DNA of 64,000 nucleotides from Acidobacteriota bacterium (GTDB taxonomy: Bacteria; Acidobacteriota; Thermoanaerobaculia; Gp7-AA8). The DNA is taken from positions 62,001 to 126,000 of the forward strand of contig QHVT01000017.1 in assembly GCA_003223645.1 (NCBI GenBank). The letters run 5' to 3'. Under the pieces are notes generated by a model that saw only the letters and a program-made list of their open reading frames with translations, made no database searches and was not told where the DNA came from. Positions 17,957 to 25,856 of the stretch are shown in pieces; the stretch's first letter is position 1, and the number at the start of each line of letters is the position of its first letter. The position numbers and the translations under genes were made by a program.

Positions 17957-19804
17957 ATGAGTCTCCTCGGCCGCCTCGAAGACCTCTCCCTCACCGACAT
18001 CGTCCAGATCGTCTATCTCTCGCGCCGCACGGGGGTGCTTGAGATCATCAACGATGACGGCCGGCACACGGTGCTGTTTCGCGGCGGTCTCGTCGTCAAC
18101 GCGTCGTCGCCCGAGCTTCCCGATCTCCTCGGCTTCCTCGCCGCCGCGGGACTGCTCACGCGCCCGAACGCCGACATGATCCGGCGGATGGAAGAGCAGG
18201 CCATTCCCGCCGGCACGTCGCTCGTCGAGATGAATCTGATGTCGAAGGACGATCTCGGCAACGCGATCCGCCAGCGCGTGCTCACCGTGATGACGCCGCT
18301 GCTGCAGAGCAAGGAAGGGGAGTTCAACTTCCTCCTCAGCGACTCGATGGACGCGCTCGACATCGAGTACGACCCCGACGACATTTTCAAGGACGGCGGC
18401 TTCGCGCCGAGCAAGATCGTCGGCGTGCCGGAAGGGGAGAAGATCAAGCCGCTCAAGGGGCTCGAAGAGTCGCTCAAAATCGGCAAGGCCCTTCTTCGCG
18501 GCACCGCCGCGCCGGACGCGACTCCCGCGTCTCTCAACCTCGGCCTCGGCCAACCCATCTCTCCCGCGCCCGTGCCCGCTCCCGCGCCCGAAAATGAGCG
18601 CAGCGACAACATCCTCCCGTTCCCCGCGCGCGAAGAAAAACCCTTCACGCCGATCGAAGAACTGCCGGACCAGCTCAGTGGAGGACAGGCAATCCTGCCT
18701 GTCCGCGATGAACAGGACAGGCGGGATCGCCTGTCCTCCACGGCCGCGAGCGGCCAGTTCAAAGTCGCCGGCGGATTGTTCGAAGTCGAAACGCCGGAAG
18801 CCGTGTTCCGCAACGTCGTCCTCTTCGAGCGCAACCCGCTCGTGCGCGTCGCCGCGCGGCGCGCGTTCACGCAGGAAGGCGCGAAGATTTTTCAGTTCGG
18901 AACGCTCGACGACGTCCGCTCCGCGCTCACCGATCTCTTCGCATCGAACAGCTTCTTCGTCACGTTCCTCGAAGTCACCGAAGACGAGTCGTCGACGCGT
19001 CTCATGCAGCAGGTAAAGCGGAAGAACGCGCGGCTTCCGGTCGTGATGATCGACTCGAGCGCGGATCTGCGCCGCCGCCACAATCTCCTGCGCGCCGGCG
19101 CGGACTTGTACGTGACGAAGCCTTCGCCCGCGCGATTGCAGCCCGGCCTCATCGAAGAAGAGCTCTCGCTCTTCGCCGACGAGCTCGTGCTCTTCGCGGG
19201 GCGGCAGTTCGAGCAGTGGGAGCGCCTCACGCGCGGGCTCGGACCGAACGCCGGCAAGCAGTTTTACGAGATGGCGACGAAGGAGACGATCGATCGCTCG
19301 TTCAGTCTCCTTCGCCAGTTGATCAACGAGCTCTCGAATCCGAACGACATCGGGCAAGTCTCCTCGACGATCCTTCGCCTCTCCGCCGAATATCTCGATC
19401 GCGGCGCGCTCTTCGTCGCGCGCAAAGAAGATTTCCTCGGCCTCGGCGGATTCGGATTCGCCGGACAAGGACAGGACCTCGACGCGCGCGTGCGCCAGCT
19501 GAAGATCGCCGCCGATCAGCCGTCGATCCTCGCCGACGTCGCGAAGAGCGGCGTCGTGCATCACGGAAAAATGCGGCGCACTCCCGCGAACGTGTCGCTC
19601 ATCGAAGGACTCGGCAGCATCCTGCCGACTGAAGTCGTCGCCCTTCCGATCACGCACGGCAAGCGCGCCATTGGTATCCTGTACGGCGACAACGCCGAAC
19701 ATCGGGCGCCGATCGACAGCATGACCGGATTGGAGATCTTCTTGTCGCAGGCCGGCTATGCCTTCGGCAACGCCGTGTTCGCATCGGAGAGAACGCGTCG
19801 ATGA
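17957..19804 (+). CDS. DUF4388 - receiver-like - GAF signalling protein
   Basis: A 615-residue cytoplasmic protein. Residues 1-110 are a DUF4388/PatA-N type domain (LLGRLEDLSLTDIVQIVYLS). A proline-rich linker (about 190-260) follows, then a degenerate receiver domain (about 275-400, VVLFERNPLVRVAARRAFTQ to GADLYVTKP) and a C-terminal GAF domain (about 450-610). In the receiver the usual acidic pocket is not intact: FFVTFLEV replaces the phosphorylated Asp region. It is the first gene of the chemosensory cluster and overlaps the next receiver gene as ATGA. Residues about 241-262 of the linker (SGGQAILPVRDEQDRRDRLS) are encoded by an inserted palindromic repeat. Confidence 0.8.
   Translation: MSLLGRLEDLSLTDIVQIVYLSRRTGVLEIINDDGRHTVLFRGGLVVNASSPELPDLLGFLAAAGLLTRPNADMIRRMEEQAIPAGTSLVEMNLMSKDDLGNAIRQRVLTVMTPLLQSKEGEFNFLLSDSMDALDIEYDPDDIFKDGGFAPSKIVGVPEGEKIKPLKGLEESLKIGKALLRGTAAPDATPASLNLGLGQPISPAPVPAPAPENERSDNILPFPAREEKPFTPIEELPDQLSGGQAILPVRDEQDRRDRLSSTAASGQFKVAGGLFEVETPEAVFRNVVLFERNPLVRVAARRAFTQEGAKIFQFGTLDDVRSALTDLFASNSFFVTFLEVTEDESSTRLMQQVKRKNARLPVVMIDSSADLRRRHNLLRAGADLYVTKPSPARLQPGLIEEELSLFADELVLFAGRQFEQWERLTRGLGPNAGKQFYEMATKETIDRSFSLLRQLINELSNPNDIGQVSSTILRLSAEYLDRGALFVARKEDFLGLGGFGFAGQGQDLDARVRQLKIAADQPSILADVAKSGVVHHGKMRRTPANVSLIEGLGSILPTEVVALPITHGKRAIGILYGDNAEHRAPIDSMTGLEIFLSQAGYAFGNAVFASERTRR
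18678..18741. repeat. GTGGAGGACAGGCA palindrome inside a coding sequence
   Basis: GTGGAGGACAGGCAATCCTG at the left and the complementary GGCGGGATCGCCTGTCCTCC at the right, 10 bp apart, sit in frame in the linker of the DUF4388 gene. The same element is intergenic at 42054-42116 and half-present at 7559-7585, so this copy is an insertion that kept the reading frame. Confidence 0.85.
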
Positions 19805-20178
19805 AGATCCTCGTGGTGGAAGACTCGTCGTCGATGCGCGCGTATCTGACGACGATCATCGAGAGCGGCAGCGAGAGCTACGAGCTCGAGATCATCGAGG
19901 CCGCGAGCGGCTTCGAAGCGCTCAAGACGCTGCCGCACCACAAATTCGACGCCATCCTCACCGACATCAACATGCCGGACATCAACGGCCTGGAGCTGGT
20001 GAGCTTCCTCAAGAACCATCCCGTCTACCGCAACATCCCGATCATGGTCATCTCGACCGAATCGACGGAAGAAGACCGCCGCCGCGCCGCCGCGCTTGGC
20101 GCCGAGGAGTACCTGGTGAAACCGTTCCAGGCGGGCGATCTCGTGGAGAAGTTGCGCAGGCTGCTCAGGGTGGCCTGA
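19801..20178 (+). CDS. CheY-like response regulator
   Basis: A 125-residue stand-alone receiver. Acidic pair Glu7-Asp8 (VVEDSSSMRAYL), phosphoacceptor Asp55 (ILTDINMPDINGLE), Thr/Ser in VISTES and Lys in YLVKPFQAGDL are all present, so it should be phosphorylatable. It overlaps the DUF4388 gene by ATGA and is probably the output of the CheA encoded downstream, like PilG/CheY in pilus chemosensory systems. Confidence 0.9.
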   Translation: MKILVVEDSSSMRAYLTTIIESGSESYELEIIEAASGFEALKTLPHHKFDAILTDINMPDINGLELVSFLKNHPVYRNIPIMVISTESTEEDRRRAAALGAEEYLVKPFQAGDLVEKLRRLLRVA

Positions 20179-20215
20179 TGCGTTGCGGAGCAGTCGCGCT
20201 GCCTGGACTTAGAGC

Positions 20216-20848
20216 TCAACCCGAGGTTCGTGCGGTGACTTTCAGCCATTCTTCGACCTGCAACACATAGTCGTTGAATGTGAGCTCTTGTGGATTCAGT
20301 TGCAGGCGTTCGCAGGCAGTAGGCAGTTCCTGCTTGAAGGTTGCGTAGCGCCGGGCAATCACGGTACCACTCGGTATCTTCACAGAATGGCGCGATGCCG
20401 TGGACAACCAATTTCTGACGGCCCGTATCGCCTCGTCAGGACTTCCCCCATGAGCTGAGATGTCCTGACCAGCGATATCCGAGATGAACTTCTGGTATCG
20501 ATAGCGCTCGATGTCGAGGATTAGACAGGTCTTTGCCCTGTGCCTGGCTGAGCCGAATCGTTTTGCGCCGAGAAAGAGTCCGAGCTCGAGCGGCATGTTG
20601 AAACGAGGGAGCTGCGTGTCTGTATCGGCTTCTGTTCGAGATATGTCGTGAATACCGAAGCGACAGGAGGCAATGATTGCCGCGATTTTGTCGATCCGAA
20701 CCTGACTCGCATCAGAGACTTCAAGCGAGCATCGAGCGACATAGCCACAATCGTGAACCGCAAATACGATGGCTTCGAAAAGCGGCCGATAGTGGTCATC
20801 GAAAGGACAGTTGATGAAGACGCCGTGTTCGGCGTCTTGCTCAGGCAT
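20216..20848 (-). CDS. TIR/nucleoside-deoxyribosyltransferase-like protein
   Basis: A 210-residue protein with the pattern HGVFINCPFDDHYRPLFEAI at the N-terminus, IHDISRTEAD in the middle and LPRFNMPLELGLFLGAKRFG with Glu88. This looks like the TIR/NDT fold, where a Glu in an E-L-G setting attacks the N-glycosidic bond of NAD or a nucleoside. RYRYQKFISDIAGQDISAHG follows. The strand organisation and family resemblance are from memory; no function is proven. Start chosen at 20848, where ATG overlaps the end of the small upstream gene by 8 nt. The pair runs against the surrounding chemosensory genes. A toxin, abortive-infection or NAD-consuming role is plausible. Confidence 0.65.
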   Translation of the reverse strand: MPEQDAEHGVFINCPFDDHYRPLFEAIVFAVHDCGYVARCSLEVSDASQVRIDKIAAIIASCRFGIHDISRTEADTDTQLPRFNMPLELGLFLGAKRFGSARHRAKTCLILDIERYRYQKFISDIAGQDISAHGGSPDEAIRAVRNWLSTASRHSVKIPSGTVIARRYATFKQELPTACERLQLNPQELTFNDYVLQVEEWLKVTARTSG

Positions 20849-21017
20849 TGCTGCTCGTGTGCGGTTTTTTTGCACGTTTCGCGCGAGCACCCATTTTGCG
20901 CTCGGAGCGCGCGTCCTTCCGCTCTTCCGCGATCGTCTTCATGACAGCCGCAACCTCAGTTCTCGTGACGGATGCATTCCGCGGTGCCGTTCGGATCGTG
21001 CGAAGTTTCGGAGCCAT
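20841..21017 (-). CDS. Small basic protein coupled to the TIR-like gene
   Basis: A 58-residue protein, MAPKLRTIRTAPRN at the start and very basic at the end (ERKMGARAKRAKK). A TACACT box ends 7 nt before its ATG, the same leaderless arrangement as other genes here. Its stop overlaps the ATG of the TIR-like gene by 8 nt, so the two are coupled. The middle (VTRTEVAAVMKTIAEER) is predicted helical. It could be an antitoxin, an adaptor or a DNA/RNA-binding partner; I do not recognise the family with confidence. Confidence 0.6.
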   Translation of the reverse strand: MAPKLRTIRTAPRNASVTRTEVAAVMKTIAEERKDARSERKMGARAKRAKKPHTSSNA

Positions 21018-21024
21018 GCGCAGC

Positions 21025-21030
21025 AGTGTA
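21025..21030 (-). promoter_or_regulatory. Leaderless -10 element (TACACT), minus strand
   Basis: TACACT read on the minus strand ends 7 nt before the ATG at 21017 of the small basic gene. Confidence 0.5.
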
Positions 21031-21090
21031 CCCGATGAGGAAACCGTGATCAGCTGCTCACGTGTTCCTTGGCGAAATGTTCGACCGGCT

Positions 21091-21156
21091 GTTGCACGGT
21101 TGCACAGTTGCGAGCCATCCGACAGTTGCCGCGTGACCGCGTAACCGCGCAACCGG
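21091..21156. repeat. 8-bp-unit inverted repeat (GTTGCACG/CGCAACC type)
   Basis: Units of GGTTGCAC and AGTTGC on the left face ACCGCGTAACCGCGCAACC on the right. This is a degenerate member of the GCGGTTGC family, between the divergent TIR-like module and cheA. Confidence 0.6.
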
Positions 21157-21157
21157 T

Positions 21158-21163
21158 TAAGAT
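21158..21163 (+). promoter_or_regulatory. -10 element (TAAGAT) for cheA
   Basis: TAAGAT ends 11 nt before the cheA ATG at 21175, next to the right arm of a repeat. No Shine-Dalgarno is visible. Confidence 0.45.
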
Positions 21164-21174
21164 GACTCCGGTCC

Positions 21175-23199
21175 ATGGCACGCGAAGACGATCGCGCACG
21201 GGAAGAGTTCACCAGCGAAGCGGAAGAGCTCCTCGACACGCTCTCGCGCGACCTCGCCGACTTCGAGTCGCAGGGTGCGAACGTGCGGCCGGAGCTGGTC
21301 AACAAAATCTTTCGCGAGGTCCACTCGCTCAAAGGCCTCGCCGGCATGCTCGGCTTCACCGAGATCTCCGAGCTCTCGCACAGCCTCGAGGACATGCTCG
21401 ACCGCCTGCGCATGGGACGTGTCGCGATCTCGAAAGACCTCGTCGATCTGCTCTACGACTCCGTCGACAGCCTGAATCGGCTCGTCATCGCCATCAACGA
21501 TCCGTCGCTCTCCGGCCTCGTCGACATGACCGGCCTCACGCGGCGCATCCACCAGATCGTCACGAATCAGCCGCAGCAGAAGCACGGCGACGCGTTCTCC
21601 GAGTTGACGCTCGACGAGCAGACGCGCAAGTCGCTCACCGAATACGAAGAGCATCGCCTCCTCGAAAACGTGCGCGCGGGAAAGCACATCCTTTCCCTCG
21701 AAGTCACGTTCGACTTCTCCGACTTCGACGAGCGACTGCGCACGATCACCGCGAACCTCAGCGAAGCGGGCGAAGTCATCTCGACGCTGCCCGCGATCCC
21801 GACCGGCAACATCAACGGCATCGCGTTCCGTTTGCTCTACGGCTCGACGCTCGATGTCGATGCCGTGGCCGTGCTCGCACCTGAAGCCAACGTCAGCTCC
21901 CTTCGCAAAACCGCCCCCGCCACCCCGACCCCCGCACCCGTCACCCCGGCACCCGAAGTCGAAGAAGAGATGTCCCTGCGCTCGCTCTCACAGACCGTGC
22001 GCGTCGACATCGCCAAGCTCGATCACGTGATGAACATCGTGGGGGAGCTGATCATCGAGAAGACGCAGCTCGAAGCGCTCACGCGCGCAATCGCGATGCA
22101 GCAGGCGCGCATGGCCTCGCACGAGCTCGGAAAAATCTCGCGCAATCTCGATCGCAAGCTCAACGAGCTGCAGAAGTCGGTCATCGAGATCCGCATGGTG
22201 CCGGTCGGGCAGATCTACTCGAAGCTTTCGAGGACCGTGCGCAAAGTCGCGCGCGAATTGAACAAAGAGATCGAGCTGATCCTGCGCGGCGAGGACACGG
22301 AGCTCGACAAGATGATGGTCGAGGAGCTGACCGATCCGCTCATGCACATCATCCGCAACGCGCTCGATCACGGCATCGAGCCGGCGGACGAGCGGAAGGC
22401 GGCAGGCAAAAATCCGGTCGGCCGGGTGACGCTGACCGCATACCAGCAGGGCAACTCCGTCGTCCTCGACGTGACCGACGACGGACGCGGAATCAATCCC
22501 GAGAAAATCCGCCGCGTCGCCGTCGAGCGCGGACTGATCGGCGAGAAGGACACGGTCGATCTGGCGCGCGCGTACGAGTTGATGTTCACGCCCGGCTTCT
22601 CGACCGCGGCCGCGGTGAGCGAGATCTCAGGACGCGGCGTCGGCCTCGACGTCGTGAAGAAAAACATCCAGGACCTCAAGGGCTCGATCGACGTGATCAC
22701 GCACCTCGGCGAAGGCACGACCTTCCGCGTGTCGCTGCCGATCACGCTGGCCATCATCCAGGCGCTGATCGTCGAGGCCGGCGGCGACAAGTTCGCGATT
22801 CCGCTCACGTCCGTCGAAGAATCGCTGCGCATCTACTCGCGCGACATCCGCACCGTCGAGCGCCGCGAAGTCTTCACGCTGCGCGACTTCACGCTGCCGC
22901 TTCTCAGACTCGCGGACGCGTTCGGACTCGAAGACCATCACGATCACGGACCCGACACGAAGTGGTTCGTCGTCGTCACGCGCGCGGGCGAGAAGACGAT
23001 CGGCATCCTCGTCAACGCCCTCGTGCGGCAGCAGGAAGTCGTCATCAAGTCGATCGGCGAGCGATTGAAGACGATCCCCGGCATCGCCGGCGCGACGGAG
23101 ATCGGCGAGAGCGAGATCGTGCTGGTCGTGGATGTGGGATCGTTGATCGATCATTTTGGGGGGCGGGCGCGAGAGGTGAGGGCGGCCGTCTTGAGTTGA
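21175..23199 (+). CDS. cheA: Chemotaxis histidine kinase CheA
   Basis: A 674-residue CheA. The HPt domain has the phosphorylated His50 in FREVHSLKGLAGM. A second region (about 150-230) resembles a response-regulator-binding domain, followed by a Pro/Ala linker. The dimerisation helices begin VRVDIAKLDHVMNIVGELII. The ATPase domain shows N box MHIIRNALDHGIE, G1 DVTDDGRGI and G2 GRGVGLDVVKKNI, and the C-terminal CheW-like regulatory domain starts near FRVSLPITLAIIQALIV. It receives signals through CheW from an MCP not encoded in this window and phosphorylates the CheY-like proteins and CheB. It probably controls type IV pilus motility given the PilT gene in the cluster. Confidence 0.95.
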   Translation: MAREDDRAREEFTSEAEELLDTLSRDLADFESQGANVRPELVNKIFREVHSLKGLAGMLGFTEISELSHSLEDMLDRLRMGRVAISKDLVDLLYDSVDSLNRLVIAINDPSLSGLVDMTGLTRRIHQIVTNQPQQKHGDAFSELTLDEQTRKSLTEYEEHRLLENVRAGKHILSLEVTFDFSDFDERLRTITANLSEAGEVISTLPAIPTGNINGIAFRLLYGSTLDVDAVAVLAPEANVSSLRKTAPATPTPAPVTPAPEVEEEMSLRSLSQTVRVDIAKLDHVMNIVGELIIEKTQLEALTRAIAMQQARMASHELGKISRNLDRKLNELQKSVIEIRMVPVGQIYSKLSRTVRKVARELNKEIELILRGEDTELDKMMVEELTDPLMHIIRNALDHGIEPADERKAAGKNPVGRVTLTAYQQGNSVVLDVTDDGRGINPEKIRRVAVERGLIGEKDTVDLARAYELMFTPGFSTAAAVSEISGRGVGLDVVKKNIQDLKGSIDVITHLGEGTTFRVSLPITLAIIQALIVEAGGDKFAIPLTSVEESLRIYSRDIRTVERREVFTLRDFTLPLLRLADAFGLEDHHDHGPDTKWFVVVTRAGEKTIGILVNALVRQQEVVIKSIGERLKTIPGIAGATEIGESEIVLVVDVGSLIDHFGGRAREVRAAVLS

Positions 23200-23200
23200 T

Positions 23201-23302
23201 ATGAAGGCAGAAGGCAGAAGGCAGAAGGCAGAACTGAGAAGTGGCAAATGGCCGCGTCTCACTTCTTACTTCTGCTTTCTGCCTTCTGCCTTCTGCCTTC
23301 AT
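23201..23302. repeat. 7-bp-unit hairpin (GAAGGCA type), copy 2
   Basis: The same ATGAAGGCAGAAGGCAG left arm and CTGCCTTCTGCCTTCAT right arm as at 17841 and 49862, with a different centre (GTGGCAAATGGCCGCGTCTC). It lies between cheA and the AAA ATPase gene. The frame upstream of the next gene stays open through the right arm, which may mislead gene callers. Confidence 0.9.
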
Positions 23303-23306
23303 CCGC

Positions 23307-24119
23307 ATGTTTGAAGAGTTCTTCGGCTTCGCCACCAAACCCTTCGGGAAAACGCCCGATCCGTCCTTCCTCTACGAATCCAACCAGCACAAGGAGGCCC
23401 TCGCGCGGCTCGAGTATTCAGTCGAGGAAAAAGAGCTCGCGCTCCTCGTCGGCGACATCGGTTCGGGAAAGACGATGCTCAGCCGCGCGTTGCTTGATCG
23501 CATCGGCGATTCACGCCCGATCATCTTGCTGATCAATCCGCGCCTGACGCCGACACAGCTTCTTCGCGCGATCGCGCGCGGCCTCGGCGTCGAGCCCTCG
23601 CGCTTTCGCAACGATCTTCTCGATCAGATTCACACGCGCCTCTACGAGCTTTACGAAGAAAAGCGCGAGCCGGTGCTGATGATCGACGAGGCGCAGCTGA
23701 TCCCCAGCAAGGCGACGTTCGACGAGATTCGCCTGCTCACGAACTTTCAGCTCGACGATCAGAATCTTTTGTCGGTGATCCTCATCGGGCAGCCCGAGCT
23801 GGAGAAGCGCCTCGATCGCGAGCACTACGCGCCGCTGCGCCAGCGCATCGGGATGCGCTACTCTCTCGGCCCCTTGTCGCTGGAAGAGACGCTTCGATAC
23901 ATCGAGCACCGCATCCACGTCGCCGGCGGCGCGCGCAATCCCTTCGACCGCAAATCGATGGAAGAGATCTACGCGCTCAGCGGCGGCATCCCGCGCCTCA
24001 TCAACACCCTCGCCACGACCGCACTCCTCGACGCCTTTGGCGAAGACGCCGAGACCATCGACCCAGCGCGCATCGTCTCCGCGGCCAAAGAACATCGCAT
24101 GGAGGCGGCGCATGGTTGA
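23307..24119 (+). CDS. ExeA/GspA-type AAA ATPase
   Basis: A 270-residue ATPase starting MFEEFFGFATKPFGKTPDPS, the typical opening of ExeA/GspA-like and TniB-like AAA_22 proteins. Walker A GDIGSGKTML, Walker B PVLMIDEAQLI, sensor VILIGQPEL and an arginine finger region RQRIGMRYSLGPLS are all present. In secretion systems such proteins handle peptidoglycan passage or complex assembly. Here it sits between cheA and cheW and overlaps cheW by 8 nt, so it may serve the pilus or chemosensory machinery. The start at 23307 is set just after the repeat; the open frame to 23241 only reads repeat DNA. Confidence 0.85.
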   Translation: MFEEFFGFATKPFGKTPDPSFLYESNQHKEALARLEYSVEEKELALLVGDIGSGKTMLSRALLDRIGDSRPIILLINPRLTPTQLLRAIARGLGVEPSRFRNDLLDQIHTRLYELYEEKREPVLMIDEAQLIPSKATFDEIRLLTNFQLDDQNLLSVILIGQPELEKRLDREHYAPLRQRIGMRYSLGPLSLEETLRYIEHRIHVAGGARNPFDRKSMEEIYALSGGIPRLINTLATTALLDAFGEDAETIDPARIVSAAKEHRMEAAHG

Positions 24120-24822
24120 TTTGGTGAAGATTCGGAAGAAGAAAGCAGAAAGCAAAAAGCAGAAAGCAGAAGAGTCTCCCGGTCTCCCGCTCTCCGAGCC
24201 TCCTGGTGAGTCGCCACCCATCCTCGCCCCTGCCACCGTGGCGGAGACACTCGAAGACTCCGCGCAACCGAGCGACCGCGCGACCGAGCAACCGGAGCCG
24301 ACCAAGCTCGAAAGGTTCAAAGAATCCGCAGGCAAACGACGCACGTCCGAGTTGGCGAAAACGGATGAAGCCAAGGCGACAACACAGAATCTCGAGCTGC
24401 TCACGTTCGTCATCGCGCACGAGCATTACGCCGTCGACATCGAGCGCATCGTCGAGATCGTCACGCCTCGCTCGGTCACGCGCATTCCGAACGCGGACTT
24501 TTCCGTCGTCGGGATCATGTCGCTGCGCGGGACGATCGTGACGCTCGTCGACGTGCGGCGGAAGTTGCGCCATCCGTCCGCGGGCGAGCCGACGCCGGAC
24601 ACGCGCATCGTCGTCATCGACTATCTCAACGAGATGATCGGCTTCCTCGTCGATCGCGTTTTGCGCGTCGTCAAAGCCGACGCCGCCGAAATCGAGGCGC
24701 ATCCCGTCGTCCATGCGACCGAGCTCGATGAATCGGTCCGCGGAGTGTTTCGTGCGGGCGGCGCGTTGACGATCCTCCTCGATTTGGACAAGCTGTTGGA
24801 CAGCAGAGCACTCGCCCTGTGA
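24112..24822 (+). CDS. cheW: CheW-like coupling protein with long repeat-derived N-terminal linker
   Basis: A 236-residue protein. The CheW domain occupies about residues 95-235 (LELLTFVIAHEHYAVDIERI, GIMSLRGTIVTLVDVRRKL, MIGFLVDRVLRVVKAD). CheW links receptors to CheA. The roughly 90-residue N-terminal extension is unusual: KKKAESKKQKAEES is encoded by AAAGCAG repeat units, and SAQPSDRATEQPEPT by GCGCAACCGAGCGACCGCG units of the 8-bp family. Two intergenic repeat families therefore appear as coding linker. It overlaps the ATPase gene by 8 nt. Confidence 0.88.
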   Translation: MVDLVKIRKKKAESKKQKAEESPGLPLSEPPGESPPILAPATVAETLEDSAQPSDRATEQPEPTKLERFKESAGKRRTSELAKTDEAKATTQNLELLTFVIAHEHYAVDIERIVEIVTPRSVTRIPNADFSVVGIMSLRGTIVTLVDVRRKLRHPSAGEPTPDTRIVVIDYLNEMIGFLVDRVLRVVKADAAEIEAHPVVHATELDESVRGVFRAGGALTILLDLDKLLDSRALAL

Positions 24823-24892
24823 AAATCAGAAAGCAAAAAGCAGAAAGCAGAAATGGCCGGCAGTTCTTTCTGCTGTCTGATTTCTGCTTTCC
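24821..24892. repeat. Hairpin of AAAGCAG units
   Basis: CAGAAAGCAAAAAGCAGAAA on the left and TTTCTGCTGTCTGATTTCTG on the right around a short GGCCGG-containing centre. It is a sequence variant of the GAAGGCA family, between cheW and the zinc-ribbon receiver gene. Confidence 0.75.
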
Positions 24893-24898
24893 AAAAAT

Positions 24899-25756
24899 AT
24901 GGATCTGACCTGCAAAAAATGCGGCTCGACCTTTCGCGCCGCGGTGAGCCTCCCGCTCACGTCACCCGTTCGCGTGGCCTGTCCCGGCTGCGGTTACCAG
25001 ATGGTTCTCAAGCCGCGCACGCTCAGCAGCATGCATCCCGTTCCCGTCCCGGAAAACGAAACGCCGCCGCCGCCCGCTCGTTTGCGCCGCCGCCGCATCG
25101 CCGCGATCGCCGATGAGCCGCGCCCGTTCCGCCATTTTCTCGGCGAGCATCTCCGCCGCCTCGGCTTCGAAGTCGAGTACTTCGAGACCGGCGATCCCGC
25201 GCTCGAATACGTCCGCTCCACGCGCGCCGATCTCATCATCGTCAACGTCTATCTCAAGGGAAAGCTCGGCGTCGAAGTCACCGAGGAGATCAAGGCCGAT
25301 GCCGAGCTCAAAGAGACGCGCGTGATTTTGATCGGCGCACTGTTCCGCGCGAACCGCTTCCGCGCGAATCCGACGAACCTCTACGGCGCCGACGAATACA
25401 TCGAAGAACAGATCCCGGAGAAAGAGTTCCGCCAGATCCTGCGCAAGCTCTTCCCGCAGATGGGCGAGACCGCCGAAGTGCCGCTCGAGCCGCGCGAGTA
25501 CGATGACGCGCGCCGTCTCGCCCGGCTCATCCTCTCCGACATCATCATCTATCACGCGCAGAAGGTGGAGCAGGGGATCCGCGACGACAACTTCTTCGAC
25601 GTGCTGCGCGAGGAGATCGAGGAAGGCCGCCAGTACTACGACTCGCGCGTGCCGCTGCGCGTGCGACGCGACACCGAAATCTACACGGAAACGCTCCAGC
25701 AATTCGTGCAGATGAAGCGCGAAGAGATGCAGAAATTGAGGACGGCCGCGCAATGA
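24899..25756 (+). CDS. Zinc-ribbon plus receiver-like domain protein
   Basis: A 285-residue protein. Cys5, Cys8, Cys28 and Cys31 form a zinc ribbon of the MJ0042/zinc-ribbon type. A receiver-like domain spans about 66-185 (RRIAAIADEPRPFRHFLGEH to ADEYIEEQIPEKEFRQIL). The phosphoacceptor position is Asn116 (LIIVNVYLKG) instead of Asp, and the acidic pair is reduced to DE, so phosphorylation is unlikely. The C-terminal about 90 residues are helical and charged. It is probably a phosphorylation-independent docking or scaffold protein of the chemosensory cluster. The start is the ATG right after the repeat. Confidence 0.75.
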   Translation: MDLTCKKCGSTFRAAVSLPLTSPVRVACPGCGYQMVLKPRTLSSMHPVPVPENETPPPPARLRRRRIAAIADEPRPFRHFLGEHLRRLGFEVEYFETGDPALEYVRSTRADLIIVNVYLKGKLGVEVTEEIKADAELKETRVILIGALFRANRFRANPTNLYGADEYIEEQIPEKEFRQILRKLFPQMGETAEVPLEPREYDDARRLARLILSDIIIYHAQKVEQGIRDDNFFDVLREEIEEGRQYYDSRVPLRVRRDTEIYTETLQQFVQMKREEMQKLRTAAQ

Positions 25757-25852
25757 GATGGCAGACGGCAGATGGCGGATGGCAGTGCATCAACACGCAG
25801 GTCGTGTTGCGCGCGAGTCTTCCGCCATCTGCCATCCGCCATCCGCCATCCA
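25757..25852. repeat. 7-bp-unit hairpin (GATGGCA type), copy 2
   Basis: GATGGCAGACGGCAGATGGC on the left, CCGCCATCTGCCATCCGCC on the right, with a unique core of about 35 bp. It fills the gap before the HEAT-repeat gene and matches the arms at 16471 and 53314. Confidence 0.85.
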
Positions 25853-25856
25853 AACC

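Noticed and set aside
20811-21038. Plus-strand frames at 20648-21144
   Set aside because: They overlap the minus-strand TIR-like module and show no start signal. The minus strand has the conserved motifs and a TACACT box.
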